Positions 14,566-23,022 of a stretch of 32,541 bases of DNA are shown piece by piece (positions within the stretch are counted from its first letter, which is position 1; each line of letters begins with the position of its first letter). This DNA comes from Glaciecola sp. UBA2563 (GTDB taxonomy: Bacteria > Pseudomonadota > Gammaproteobacteria > Enterobacterales > Alteromonadaceae). The position numbers and the translations under genes are program-made. The DNA is taken from the NCBI GenBank assembly GCA_002340325.1, contig DDLV01000043.1, forward strand, positions 1 through 32,541, given 5' to 3'. The notes beneath the pieces are model-generated. The model saw only the letters and a list, made by a program, of their open reading frames with translations, searched no databases and was not told the DNA's origin.

Positions 14566-15099
14566 CTAAAGGTCTCTCGGCACTCCTAGTAATACAAGTA
14601 ATGCGCCAATTCCACCCATGTGCTTGGGTGCTTGGTGGAAACCCAAAATGAGCGGATGTTGCACAAGCCAATGAGGCGTGTATTTTTTCAGTACGCCTCC
14701 GCTGACTCCATGCACTATTTTGACACACTCGATATTATGTTTGTTCGAGTAGTCGATAAGTGCAGCGATTTCTTGCTTCGCATCTTCCCTATTGAGACCG
14801 TGCAGGTCCAGTTCGATTTCAGGTGCAATCAGGCCTTTCTTTAACGCTGATAATTTCTGCTTTTGGTCACTATCTCTTGCGTAAGATACTTTGGAATCTT
14901 CATCGAATCTAGCAACAAACCCGTCAGAAAATTCGAAGCTCGCGCGCTGTCGCTTCTCTATTCGTTGTGCACTCTCAAATTTCGCCGTTTTCTTCTTAAT
15001 GGATCTCGGCGCCACATACTTATCATTTTTTATTGGTTTAATATCTTCAAAAAGCGCTGAAAACTCGCTCCGTGACGGCTTAACCGGTTTTTTTGACAT
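14566..15099 (-). CDS. smrB: Ribosome rescue factor / Smr-domain endonuclease SmrB
   Basis: The protein has 177 residues from ATG 15099, or 188 from ATG 15132 in the same frame. The shorter form is preferred because MSKKPVKPS fits the usual short charged N-terminus. The C-terminal Smr domain has the LDLHGL motif, VHGVSGGVLKK, and the HQAPKHMGGIGALLVLL end typical of SmrB. In E. coli, SmrB is recruited to collided ribosomes and cleaves the mRNA between them. The HGxGxG motif here reads HGVSGG, with Ser replacing one Gly. It diverges from prmB-aroC, the same arrangement as in E. coli. Confidence 0.88.
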   Translation of the reverse strand: MSKKPVKPSRSEFSALFEDIKPIKNDKYVAPRSIKKKTAKFESAQRIEKRQRASFEFSDGFVARFDEDSKVSYARDSDQKQKLSALKKGLIAPEIELDLHGLNREDAKQEIAALIDYSNKHNIECVKIVHGVSGGVLKKYTPHWLVQHPLILGFHQAPKHMGGIGALLVLLGVPRDL

Positions 15100-15226
15100 T
15101 ATTTTTCGTATTAGCCCCGCCAATTCGCGCATTATCGCGCAATATCCATTATTATATCGCGTCCTGCGAGTGACATAAAATACTCGGCAAGATTAACACA
15201 CGATAATCAGGTGAATTTGCATAATC

Positions 15227-16213
15227 ATGACGACTAACGTTGATTTGGAAGATATTGACATGGAAGACATGCACAATAGCTTCATCGCGGAAACACAAGC
15301 GCTTGAAAGCGTGGTTGACTGGCTGCGATTTTCAATATCACAAATGCAGCGCCAACATGTTTATTATGGGCATGGCACCGATAATAGCTGGGATGAGGCG
15401 ATGCATCTGGTGCTTGCTGCACTTGAGTTACCACTTACGCTGTCAGACAAACAAATTAGGTTATTGTCAAAAGGAAAAGTCACAAAAAAAGAAAGCGAGA
15501 CACTACGAGCATGGATATGGCAGCGCGCATACCAACAAGTTCCCTTGCCATATATCACACATACTGCATGGTTTGCCGAAAAACCGTTTTATGTTGATGA
15601 GCGCGTACTGATTCCGCGATCTCCTTTCGCTGAGTTAATTGACAAGAATTTTAAACCATATTTGGAAAAGCAGTTCATGCCAATGAGTATTTTGGATATG
15701 TGCACAGGCAGTGGTTGTATTGCCATTGCACTTGCAATCCAATACCAAGGCGCGACAGTGGATGCCGTTGACATTGACACCGATGCGTTAGATGTTGCAT
15801 CGTTAAACGTTACAAATTACCAACTAGAAGATCGTGTCTATCCGATCCAATCCAATGTGTTTGACGCGTTATCAGGCCAAAAATATGATCTGATAATAGC
15901 CAACCCTCCTTATGTAGACGCAGAAGACATGGCTGATCTTCCAGAGGAATACCATCATGAACCCGTCAATGCGCTGGCTTCAGGCGATGATGGGTTGGAT
16001 TTGACAGTTGAGATTGTTAAAGAGGCTGCAGAGCATCTTAATGATAATGGATGGTTATTTGTTGAAGTAGGTAACAGTGAAGTGCACTTTGCACAGCGGT
16101 TTGGTTCACTTGAGGTGAGTTGGTGCAAATTACGCCGAGGTGGTAGCGGTATCTTTGCAATAAGTAAACAACAGCTGATTGATCAGTTGGATGAAATAGA
16201 AAATTTACAGTAG
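15227..16213 (+). CDS. prmB: Ribosomal protein L3 glutamine N5-methyltransferase
   Basis: The protein has 328 residues. The N-terminal helical region is followed by a class I methyltransferase domain: the SAM motif LDMCTGSGCIAIALA, acidic motif VDAVDIDTDAL, and the substrate motif NPPYVD, which binds the Gln side chain. YHHEPVNALASGDDGLD is characteristic of the PrmB/PrmC group. The N-terminal sequence and the aroC and smrB neighbours favour PrmB over PrmC. PrmB methylates a Gln of ribosomal protein L3 during 50S assembly. It probably forms an operon with aroC, which starts 8 bases after its stop. Confidence 0.93.
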   Translation: MTTNVDLEDIDMEDMHNSFIAETQALESVVDWLRFSISQMQRQHVYYGHGTDNSWDEAMHLVLAALELPLTLSDKQIRLLSKGKVTKKESETLRAWIWQRAYQQVPLPYITHTAWFAEKPFYVDERVLIPRSPFAELIDKNFKPYLEKQFMPMSILDMCTGSGCIAIALAIQYQGATVDAVDIDTDALDVASLNVTNYQLEDRVYPIQSNVFDALSGQKYDLIIANPPYVDAEDMADLPEEYHHEPVNALASGDDGLDLTVEIVKEAAEHLNDNGWLFVEVGNSEVHFAQRFGSLEVSWCKLRRGGSGIFAISKQQLIDQLDEIENLQ

Positions 16214-16221
16214 GAAAGTCG

Positions 16222-17325
16222 ATGGGCGGTAATTCATTTGGAAAAGCTTTTGTCTTAAGTACGTTTGGTGAAAGTCACGGTATAGCCATAGGTGGTGTTG
16301 TCGATGGTTGCCCTCCGGGTTTAGAACTCAGTGAAAGTGATTTGCAACCCGATTTAGATAGAAGAAAACCAGGGACATCAAGATATACCACAGCCAGACG
16401 TGAAAGTGATGAAGTAAAAATACTCTCTGGCGTATTCGAAGGAAAAACGACAGGGACGAGTATTGGTTTGCTCATTAATAATGTTGATCAGCGCAGCCAA
16501 GACTATTCAAAAATAAAAGATAGTTTCCGTCCTGGTCATGCGGATTATACCTATCAGCAGAAATTTGGGTTCAGGGACTATCGTGGAGGAGGCCGCTCTT
16601 CTGCCAGAGAAACTGCAATTAGAGTGGCGGCAGGTGGCATTGCTAAGAAGTATCTAAAACAGTATCACGGCGTCGAAATATTCGGCTACATTGCACAGCT
16701 TGGTCCAATTAAAATCGAAAAGGTTGAGCAAGAGATAATTAACGATAATGCTTTTTTCTGCCCAGATCCGGACAAGTTAGACGCACTTGACGTCTATATG
16801 CGTGAACTTAAAAAAGAAGGCAACTCCGTTGGCGCGAAGGTTTCAGTATTGGCGAAAAATGTGCCTGTTGGCTTAGGAGAGCCAGTCTTTGATAGACTTG
16901 ACGCTGACATTGCGCATGCCATGATGGGCATAAACGCAGTGAAAGGCGTCGAAGTTGGTGACGGTTTTGATGTTGTCGAGCAAAAAGGTACCGATCATAG
17001 AGACCAAATGTCACCAGACGGTTTTCATACTAACCACGCAGGTGGAGTGTTGGGCGGTATTTCAACTGGACAGGATATACTGGTTAATATGGCGCTAAAA
17101 CCAACATCCAGTATTAGCATTTCCGGTGAAACTGTCGATATAAATGGTAATGCATCGGAAATAATCACGAAAGGTAGACACGATCCCTGCGTTGGTATTA
17201 GGGCAGTACCTATTGCTGAGGCGATGCTAGCACTTGTTTTGATGGATCATTTAATGAGAAATCGGGCTCAAAATGCAGAGGTAAGGTCAATTACGCCCAA
17301 TATACCCGGACAGAAGCCTGATTAG
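16222..17325 (+). CDS. aroC: Chorismate synthase
   Basis: The protein has 367 residues, full length for the family. It converts 5-enolpyruvylshikimate 3-phosphate to chorismate, the last step of the shikimate pathway, using reduced FMN. Visible signatures are FGESHG near the N-terminus, RPGHADYTYQQKFG, GGGRSSARETAIRVAAG, and the C-terminal RHDPCVGIRAVPIAEAM. Start and reading frame are clear, with AGGA before the ATG. It follows prmB closely and is probably co-transcribed with it. Confidence 0.97.
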   Translation: MGGNSFGKAFVLSTFGESHGIAIGGVVDGCPPGLELSESDLQPDLDRRKPGTSRYTTARRESDEVKILSGVFEGKTTGTSIGLLINNVDQRSQDYSKIKDSFRPGHADYTYQQKFGFRDYRGGGRSSARETAIRVAAGGIAKKYLKQYHGVEIFGYIAQLGPIKIEKVEQEIINDNAFFCPDPDKLDALDVYMRELKKEGNSVGAKVSVLAKNVPVGLGEPVFDRLDADIAHAMMGINAVKGVEVGDGFDVVEQKGTDHRDQMSPDGFHTNHAGGVLGGISTGQDILVNMALKPTSSISISGETVDINGNASEIITKGRHDPCVGIRAVPIAEAMLALVLMDHLMRNRAQNAEVRSITPNIPGQKPD

Positions 17326-17371
17326 ATGAATATTAGATCTAAATACTTTTTAGGCGAGGAAAGTTATCTGT

Positions 17372-18310
17372 ATGAGTTTATTGCGAAATTGTCTGGCGCT
17401 TTCTACAAAGAAGGTACTGATGTTGGCGTCCATAAGTTTGTTGACGGTAACATATAGCTACGCACAGTTACCGGCTTCAAATATTTATGTAGGTCAGTTA
17501 GAACGTCACGAGCGCGGTGTCAAAATCAAGAACCTGACTGAAGTTACCAACGGCGACGTTTACGCAAATCAACCCTATTTCTTTGACGAAAACACACTTT
17601 ACTTCACTCAGGAAGTGAAAAAAGGCGATAGTTCTCAAACAGATATTTTCAGGTTCAGCATCGCGCAGAATATGGCAGTTAATATCACGCGCTCAGAGCA
17701 AAGCGAATACTCGCCTACGCCAACAATGGACGGGACAGGATTTACCGTAATACGCGTTAACAGTGATAATCTTCAACATCTTTGGAAGTTTGGTTTTGAT
17801 GGTAAACCTATTTCGCATTTGGTACCCGAGATAGAGCCCATTGGCTATCACGCATGGACGAGAGATGATCGGTTACTTTTGTTTGTGCTGGGTGAACCTC
17901 AAAAACTCTTATTTGCCGATCCTGCACAACCAGATGACGAAGGTCTGGAAATAGCTGCTAGTATCGGTGCTTCTATTTATGAAATGCCGCTTACGCTAGG
18001 GCATACCTACACCATAGAAAACGATCAGGGCAAGGTAAAGCTTTTTTGGTTTGATGCTAATTCTATGACAAATACCAGCATAGGGTACTTACCAGATAAC
18101 GCTGAATATTATGCTTGGTCTTCCAGTGCTGAACTATTTACAACTGACAATGGCGTTTTGGTGACCATGCCTTTTATTATAAGCGGGCAGGACTTTATCT
18201 ATACGCATTACACCAGTGTTGAAATAGATTCTGAATTTTGCCAAGGAAACGTTAGCAGAATTGCACTTTCTCCATACAACGATAATATTGCGCTAGTGTG
18301 CCACGATTAA
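17372..18310 (+). CDS. Exported TolB-like beta-propeller protein
   Basis: The protein has 312 residues. A signal peptide spans about residues 1-32, with a hydrophobic core VLMLASISLLTVTYSYA. The mature region contains repeated WD40-like/PD40 blades: NQPYFFDENTLYFTQE, IFRFSIA, EYSPTPTMDGTGFTVIRVN, GYHAWTRDDRLLLFV and YYAWSSSAELF. No catalytic motif is seen. It lies 46 bases after aroC and may be co-transcribed with it; a hairpin terminator follows. A periplasmic binding or scaffolding role is plausible but unassigned. Confidence 0.78.
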   Translation: MSLLRNCLALSTKKVLMLASISLLTVTYSYAQLPASNIYVGQLERHERGVKIKNLTEVTNGDVYANQPYFFDENTLYFTQEVKKGDSSQTDIFRFSIAQNMAVNITRSEQSEYSPTPTMDGTGFTVIRVNSDNLQHLWKFGFDGKPISHLVPEIEPIGYHAWTRDDRLLLFVLGEPQKLLFADPAQPDDEGLEIAASIGASIYEMPLTLGHTYTIENDQGKVKLFWFDANSMTNTSIGYLPDNAEYYAWSSSAELFTTDNGVLVTMPFIISGQDFIYTHYTSVEIDSEFCQGNVSRIALSPYNDNIALVCHD

Positions 18311-18328
18311 CGGCTACAGATAAATAAA

Positions 18329-18352
18329 AAAGCGCCTGTAAAAAGGCGCTTT
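18329..18352. terminator. Bidirectional rho-independent terminator
   Basis: AAAGCGCCT (18329-18337) and AGGCGCTTT (18344-18352) form a 9-bp stem with a 6-base loop between the convergent propeller gene and sodB. A run of A on the left serves as the T-tract for sodB on the minus strand. Confidence 0.85.
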
Positions 18353-18380
18353 GTGAAGATAGGTAATTCAGTCTTTGAGA

Positions 18381-18962
18381 CTAGGCGAAGTTTGCAGATG
18401 CAAATTCCCAGTTTACAAGTGACCAGAAACCTGCCAAATATTCTGGACGTACATTTCTGTAATCAATGTAATAAGCGTGTTCCCACAAATCCACAGTCAT
18501 TAATGGTACAACGCCGTCTTCAGTAATAGGTGTGCCCGCATTACTTGTATTTACAATATCGAGGCTACCATCCGCTGTTTTGACTAACCACGTCCAGCTA
18601 GAGCCAAAGTTGTTGACAGCTTTGTCGTTAAACGCGGCTTTGAATTCGTCGAATGAACCCCATTTTGCGCTTATAGCATCTGCTAACGCACCACTTGGCT
18701 CACCGCCACCCGTTGGGCTTAAGCTATTCCAGTAAAAGGTATGGTTCCAGATCTGAGCCGCGTTATTGAAAACACCGCCTTCACTCGTTTTTACGATTTC
18801 TTCTAGTGATTTATCAGCTAAATCAGTGCCATCAATTAGGCCGTTTAACTTCGTTACATAAGTTGCATGGTGCTTTCCATAGTGAAAGTCTAAGGTCTCA
18901 GCCGAGATATGAGGCTCGAGTGCATTTTTTTCATAGGGTAAAGCAGGTAATTCAAACGCCAT
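18381..18962 (-). CDS. sodB: Iron superoxide dismutase
   Basis: The protein has 193 residues from ATG 18962, the same length as E. coli SodB. GGAG sits at the right distance upstream; a longer in-frame extension to 19028 is rejected. The metal ligands are His27, His74 (WNHTFYW), Asp158 and His162 (VDLWEHAYYIDY). Gln70 in NNAAQIW, at the position typical of Fe enzymes, favours iron over manganese. It dismutates superoxide in the cytosol. It converges with the propeller gene and diverges from grxD. Confidence 0.96.
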   Translation of the reverse strand: MAFELPALPYEKNALEPHISAETLDFHYGKHHATYVTKLNGLIDGTDLADKSLEEIVKTSEGGVFNNAAQIWNHTFYWNSLSPTGGGEPSGALADAISAKWGSFDEFKAAFNDKAVNNFGSSWTWLVKTADGSLDIVNTSNAGTPITEDGVVPLMTVDLWEHAYYIDYRNVRPEYLAGFWSLVNWEFASANFA

Positions 18963-19006
18963 GTGGATTCTCCAATTTATTGTTAAATGTAACTTCCTAC
19001 CCACGA

Positions 19007-19035
19007 TAAATAGGAACTCATTACGCAATTTTCAA
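19007..19035 (-). promoter_or_regulatory. Candidate sodB promoter
   Basis: Read on the minus strand, TTGAAA (19030-19035) and TATTTA (19007-19012), spacer 17, make an acceptable sigma70 promoter about 45 bases upstream of the sodB start. Confidence 0.4.
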
Positions 19036-19184
19036 TCAAAAATTATGAAATAATGTTATCTTATTTCTTAGAATGGCTGCAGTTAGATCAACTATTGAAT
19101 AAAATAGCAATATCGGCATTGAGTAACTTGAAAAATTAGCGGCAGTGCATACATCATTGATACTAGAGATTGGTAAGGCTAAAC

Positions 19185-19520
19185 ATGGAAACAATAGATA
19201 AAATTAAGCAACAAATCGACGAGAACCCAATACTGTTATATATGAAAGGCTCTCCCAAGCTGCCAAATTGTGGTTTTTCGGCACAGGCGAGTCAAGCAAT
19301 CATGCAGTGTGGGCATCAGTTTGCTTATGTTGATATTTTGCAAAACCCAGATATCCGAGCTGAATTGCCGAAATACGCAGATTGGCCTACGTTTCCTCAA
19401 CTATGGGTGAATGGTGAATTAATCGGTGGCTGCGACATCATTTTAGAAATGTTTCAGCAAGGTGAGTTAAAACCATTGCTAGAAGAGGCAGCACCAGATA
19501 CCGATGATGGTGACAGTTAA
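19185..19520 (+). CDS. grxD: Monothiol glutaredoxin (Grx4 type)
   Basis: The protein has 111 residues. The hallmark CGFS active site begins at Cys29 after KGSPKLPN, and WPTFPQLWVNGELIGGCDI is the glutathione-binding region. Grx4 enzymes form glutathione-ligated [2Fe-2S] dimers and pass clusters to target proteins, linking iron-sulfur assembly with iron sensing. ATG 19185 has AAGG (19175-19178) at 6 bases; an in-frame start at 19170 is less likely. It neighbours sodB and bfd, and its glutathione comes from the GshA pathway. Confidence 0.95.
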   Translation: METIDKIKQQIDENPILLYMKGSPKLPNCGFSAQASQAIMQCGHQFAYVDILQNPDIRAELPKYADWPTFPQLWVNGELIGGCDIILEMFQQGELKPLLEEAAPDTDDGDS

Positions 19521-19524
19521 AGAC

Positions 19525-19552
19525 AAAAAAAGTGGCATTTGCCACTTTTTTT
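19525..19552. terminator. Bidirectional rho-independent terminator
   Basis: A stem of GTGGCA (19532-19537) and TGCCAC (19540-19545) is extended by seven A and seven T on the flanks. It serves both grxD and the convergent bfd gene. Confidence 0.9.
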
Positions 19553-19573
19553 ATGTTCTAGAAAACATGCAAA

Positions 19574-19768
19574 TCAGCCAACGTCTTTAAATAAGTGTTC
19601 GTCACAAATTTTTTCATCAATAATTTGTCGTGCTAATTCCACACAGCTTCCGCACTGTGCTCCAACACCCAAATGAATTTTAAGGTCGCGAATGTTACCA
19701 ACACCCTCATCCGAAACAGCTTCTTGGATTTGTTTATCAGTAATTCCGTAACATACACAAACGAACAT
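19574..19768 (-). CDS. bfd: Bacterioferritin-associated ferredoxin
   Basis: The protein has 64 residues from ATG 19768, with AAAGG upstream at 7 bases. The four [2Fe-2S] ligands are in the Bfd arrangement: Cys4 and Cys6 (CVC), Cys39 and Cys42 (CGSC). Bfd docks on bacterioferritin and supplies electrons to release stored iron. The upstream region carries an imperfect palindrome that could be a Fur site. The same grxD/bfd/rnt neighbourhood occurs in other gammaproteobacteria. Confidence 0.93.
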   Translation of the reverse strand: MFVCVCYGITDKQIQEAVSDEGVGNIRDLKIHLGVGAQCGSCVELARQIIDEKICDEHLFKDVG

Positions 19769-19790
19769 GACATAGCCTTTATCTAACAAT

Positions 19791-19815
19791 GCAAATGATA
19801 ATAGTTGTTATTTGC
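19791..19815. promoter_or_regulatory. Imperfect palindrome upstream of bfd, possible Fur box
   Basis: GCAAATGATAA (19791-19801) and TTGTTATTTGC (19805-19815) form an inverted repeat with two mismatches around TAG. The left half holds TGATAAT, the 7-1-7 Fur half-site; the right half matches only about 4 of 7. It lies 23 bases upstream of the bfd start codon. Confidence 0.4.
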
Positions 19816-19868
19816 GATAATTGCAACTAAAACTTTTGCCATTGTTAAGGAAAATCAAACTTCGTTAC

Positions 19869-20483
19869 TCAAAACCCGCCAAGATCATGATAGTGATTGA
19901 CTAAATAGCAAAACAATTCTGTCGTCTTTTCTGCATCATACAAGGCTGAGTGTGCGGATTTGGTGTCAAATGAGATATTTGCAGCTTCGCATGCCTTTAA
20001 TAAAACCGTTTGACCAAGAATGAGGGCTGACATGCTGGTGGTGTCAAATGTTACAAAAGGGTGAAAAGGGCTTCGTTTAATATTGTTGCGATTTATCGCT
20101 TGCGTAATAAAGCCGTGGTCAAATGATGCATTGTGTGCGACAACAATACTTCGTTGGCAATCGGCGGCTTTTTGAACCGAGCGAATGTGTTTGCAGAGCG
20201 CTCGAAACACGTCGTTTTCAGGCTTTGCGCCTCTCAACGCACAAAAAGGGTCAATGCCATTAAAATCGATAGCAGCCTGTTCTATGTTGGCCCCTTCAAA
20301 CGGCATGACGTGCTCGTGAAAACACTGGTCAGGAACCAGATGGTTGTCTTCGTACTTTACTGTCATTGCTGCAATTTCTAATATCGCATCTTTACTTGAA
20401 TCAAAACCCGCTGTTTCAATGTCAATAATGACCGGGAAATACCCCCGAAACCGCTTGTTGATTTGTATACTATCTTTAGACAT
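19869..20483 (-). CDS. rnt: Ribonuclease T
   Basis: The protein has 204 residues. It is a DEDDh exonuclease: Asp21 and Glu23 in IIDIETAG, the central Asp in HNASFDHGFI, and the final His and Asp in SAHSALYDAEKT. RNase T trims 3' ends of tRNA and other stable RNAs and turns over the tRNA CCA end. It lies upstream of bfd on the same strand, separated by about 100 bases, and diverges from motY, a pairing also known from Vibrio. Confidence 0.93.
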   Translation of the reverse strand: MSKDSIQINKRFRGYFPVIIDIETAGFDSSKDAILEIAAMTVKYEDNHLVPDQCFHEHVMPFEGANIEQAAIDFNGIDPFCALRGAKPENDVFRALCKHIRSVQKAADCQRSIVVAHNASFDHGFITQAINRNNIKRSPFHPFVTFDTTSMSALILGQTVLLKACEAANISFDTKSAHSALYDAEKTTELFCYLVNHYHDLGGF

Positions 20484-20618
20484 CTAATTCTCGAATCTTA
20501 CGTTGCTCGGTGCTAAAACGCGTTCATTCTACGTACTACCTAATAAGCCACAAATGATTTATATCAAGCCAATCTAAGGATTGCCGATATATGCGTTAGG
20601 CAAAGACACGCAACAATT

Positions 20619-21542
20619 ATGTCAGAAATGCAAACATTAAGAAGTAAGCAATTCGTTAAGTTTCAGAATTTTACTGCATCATCACTGCTAGCATTGTTTT
20701 TTATATCGCTCATCACGACGAATAAAGCATCAGCGCATTTACGCGAGTATCAGGTGTCATTTGAAAATTCCTCTTGGCAGCTTACCAAACAAACTCGTCT
20801 AGAATGCGAGTTGTCTCATAACATTCCGCGCTATGGTGTTGCTCAATTCGTTGCTGAAGCGTCCAAACAGCTAAATATGGCCTTTAATCTGGACATGCTG
20901 CGATTACCTAATCGTTACGACACTGCCACCTTGTATTCTAAGCCTCCAAAATGGATGCCAGGTGCAATCTCGAGGCGAATTAGTGATATGAGGATCTTAA
21001 AGCAATACGATGGCGACCTACCAGATGCACCTGCCTGGGAGATGCTAGTTGAGCTTGAAAAAGGATTTCAACCCACCATTTTCTATCAGGATTGGCACAA
21101 CCCCAACGACCAAGTAGCAGTGGGATTAAGTGCCGGCAATTTTGTTGAGGCCTACAACAAGTTTTCGGTTTGCATTGATAATTTACTGCCTTTCAGTTTT
21201 GAAGACATTGCATACACTGTTCTCACATACAAAGTCGACAAAGCAGAGCTAACACAATACTCCAAATCTCGATTGGAAATGATTGGTGAATATCTAAAAG
21301 AAGACATCGATTTGGAGTTAGTGCTTATTGCTGGACATACCGACACCTTCGGTGAGGAATGGCCCAATGAACAGCTATCACTCAGGCGCGCGAATGAAGT
21401 GAGAGATTATTTTGCTTCAATGGGTGTAGATCTACAGCGAATTGAAGTGGCAGGGTTTGGTGAGAAACGAAATATATCTCCTAATGAAAGTCCGATAGAC
21501 AGGGCGAAAAACAGACGTGTCGTCATACGTATGCAAAAGTAA
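20619..21542 (+). CDS. motY: Sodium-type flagellar motor protein MotY
   Basis: The protein has 307 residues. A signal peptide ends near ASAHLREY. The N-terminal MotY domain contains SSWQLTKQTRLECELSHNIPRYG, with a Cys that usually forms a disulfide with a later Cys (FSVCID). The C-terminal OmpA-like peptidoglycan-binding domain contains LIAGHTDTFGEEWPNEQLSLRRANEVRDYF and AGFGEKR. MotY forms the T-ring around the basal body and anchors PomA/PomB stators in Na+-driven polar flagella. Its position divergent to rnt supports the call. Confidence 0.9.
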   Translation: MSEMQTLRSKQFVKFQNFTASSLLALFFISLITTNKASAHLREYQVSFENSSWQLTKQTRLECELSHNIPRYGVAQFVAEASKQLNMAFNLDMLRLPNRYDTATLYSKPPKWMPGAISRRISDMRILKQYDGDLPDAPAWEMLVELEKGFQPTIFYQDWHNPNDQVAVGLSAGNFVEAYNKFSVCIDNLLPFSFEDIAYTVLTYKVDKAELTQYSKSRLEMIGEYLKEDIDLELVLIAGHTDTFGEEWPNEQLSLRRANEVRDYFASMGVDLQRIEVAGFGEKRNISPNESPIDRAKNRRVVIRMQK

Positions 21543-21609
21543 GTCGGATGCAAAAGTAATGTGCCTATGTAAGGGCGTAGGGAAAAAGCGACGGATTACA
21601 GAGTAAAGA

Positions 21610-22317
21610 TCAATTTGCCCTTGGCTTTTTCTTTTGCTGTTTTGCCTGTTGTTTTAATACTTCGTTGATGAAACTGCGACGACCATAGTTTTGGGTAATA
21701 ATGCATTTTTCCAGCGAAAAACCTCTGGCTGGACAGTACTCCCTGCCGTAATAAATTATTTGTAAATGCAGATCATTCCATCTTTCTTTAGGAAAAAGCC
21801 TCTTGGCATCGCGTTCTGTCTGTTCCACGCTTTTACCGTTGCTAAGACCCCATCTATACATCAAACGATGTATATGGGTGTCAACTGGAAACGCGGGGAT
21901 ACCAAACGCTTGCGACATGACGACTGAGGCTGTTTTATGTCCAACACTGGGCATTGCTTCTAGCGCCGCAAAATCTTGTGGCACTTCGCCGTTGTGTTGT
22001 TTAATGATCATGTCCGATAGGTGCCATATACCTTTTGATTTCATCGGAGACAAACCGCAAGGCCTAATAATCTCTTTTATGTCCTCAATACTCAGCAACA
22101 CCATATCATAGGGATTATCTGCTCTTGCAAACAGTGAAGGCGTAATTTGATTTACGCGCTCGTCAGTGCATTGTGCGGATAGTAGAACGGCAACTAATAG
22201 GGTATAGGGGTCTTTGTGATCAAGTGGGATAGGGATCTCTGGATATAGCTCATCCAGAATTTTCATGATGCCTTCAACTTTTTCTTTTTTTGAGGGCAGG
22301 TTACTCTTTTCTATCAT
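21610..22317 (-). CDS. nth: Endonuclease III, divergent form lacking a complete Fe-S motif
   Basis: The protein has 235 residues. The helix-hairpin-helix glycosylase core is intact: LLSAQCTDERVN (45-56), MPSVGHKTASVV with catalytic Lys128, and VDTH with Asp146. It removes oxidised pyrimidines and nicks the abasic site. The C-terminal region where canonical Nth has four Cys for a [4Fe-4S] cluster shows only Cys195 and Cys205 (YCPARGFSLEKCIITQ). The expected third and fourth Cys are absent, so a standard cluster is unlikely. The ATG overlaps the rnfE stop by four bases, placing it last in the rnf operon as in many gammaproteobacteria. Confidence 0.92.
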   Translation of the reverse strand: MIEKSNLPSKKEKVEGIMKILDELYPEIPIPLDHKDPYTLLVAVLLSAQCTDERVNQITPSLFARADNPYDMVLLSIEDIKEIIRPCGLSPMKSKGIWHLSDMIIKQHNGEVPQDFAALEAMPSVGHKTASVVMSQAFGIPAFPVDTHIHRLMYRWGLSNGKSVEQTERDAKRLFPKERWNDLHLQIIYYGREYCPARGFSLEKCIITQNYGRRSFINEVLKQQAKQQKKKPRAN

Positions 22318-23009
22318 ATATCTGTGCCAGTTACGCGCGCTCTTGTGACCACTTGAGTATCCGTTTGTTTGCGATTGGCGATAGCAGTATCAATGAGATT
22401 TTTCGCAGCAATCAACAGCCCCATACCAATAAATGCGCCTGGTGGTAGAATTGCAAGTAGGAAGTTCACATCACTTGAGTACAGTGTAATTGTCATGTCA
22501 TTTGCTATCTCGCCAAATAACAGCTCAGCGCCACTAAACAGTGTTCCGAAACCTAAAATTTCTCGCATTCCTCCTAACAGGACTAATACAATAGTGAAGC
22601 CAATACCCATCATGAAGCCATCTACAGTAGCGAAGTGAACTGGATTCTTCGAAGCGTATGCTTCAGCTCGTCCGATAATTGCACAATTGGTGACGATGAG
22701 TGGAATGAAAATTCCTAAGGTGAGATATAATTCATAGGTAAATGCATTCATTAACAGCTCTGTTACCGTAACAAAACTGGCAATCACCATAACGAATACT
22801 GGGATCCTAATTTCATTGGGTACGACGTTTCTAACGAGAGATACTGTGATGTTCGAGCCAATCAACACCATAGTGGTGGCTAAGCCCAAACCAAGCCCAT
22901 TGATGAATGTGCCTGTAACAGCAAGCAGAGGACACAAGCCTAGCAATTGTACGATGGCAGGGTTGTTTTTCCATAACCCTTGAACGGTTAACTGTTTGAA
23001 TTCACTCAC
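22314..23009 (-). CDS. rnfE: Rnf/Rsx electron transport complex subunit E
   Basis: The protein has 231 residues from GTG 23009, which has AAGGAG at 6 bases; the open frame extends further upstream but would run into rnfG. It is a membrane subunit with about six helices. The two half-motifs LLGLCPLLAVTG (near 18-30) and LIVTNCAIIG provide the paired Cys that hold the intramembrane [2Fe-2S] cluster shared with RnfA, to which it is homologous. The complex couples electron flow between NADH and ferredoxin to Na+ or H+ transport. It overlaps nth by four bases. Confidence 0.95.
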   Translation of the reverse strand: MSEFKQLTVQGLWKNNPAIVQLLGLCPLLAVTGTFINGLGLGLATTMVLIGSNITVSLVRNVVPNEIRIPVFVMVIASFVTVTELLMNAFTYELYLTLGIFIPLIVTNCAIIGRAEAYASKNPVHFATVDGFMMGIGFTIVLVLLGGMREILGFGTLFSGAELLFGEIANDMTITLYSSDVNFLLAILPPGAFIGMGLLIAAKNLIDTAIANRKQTDTQVVTRARVTGTDI

Positions 23010-23022
23010 GGCTAACTCCTTC

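Noticed and set aside
18963..19028. N-terminal extension of SodB
   Set aside because: The extension overlaps the promoter and leader; ATG 18962 has GGAG and gives the standard 193 residues.
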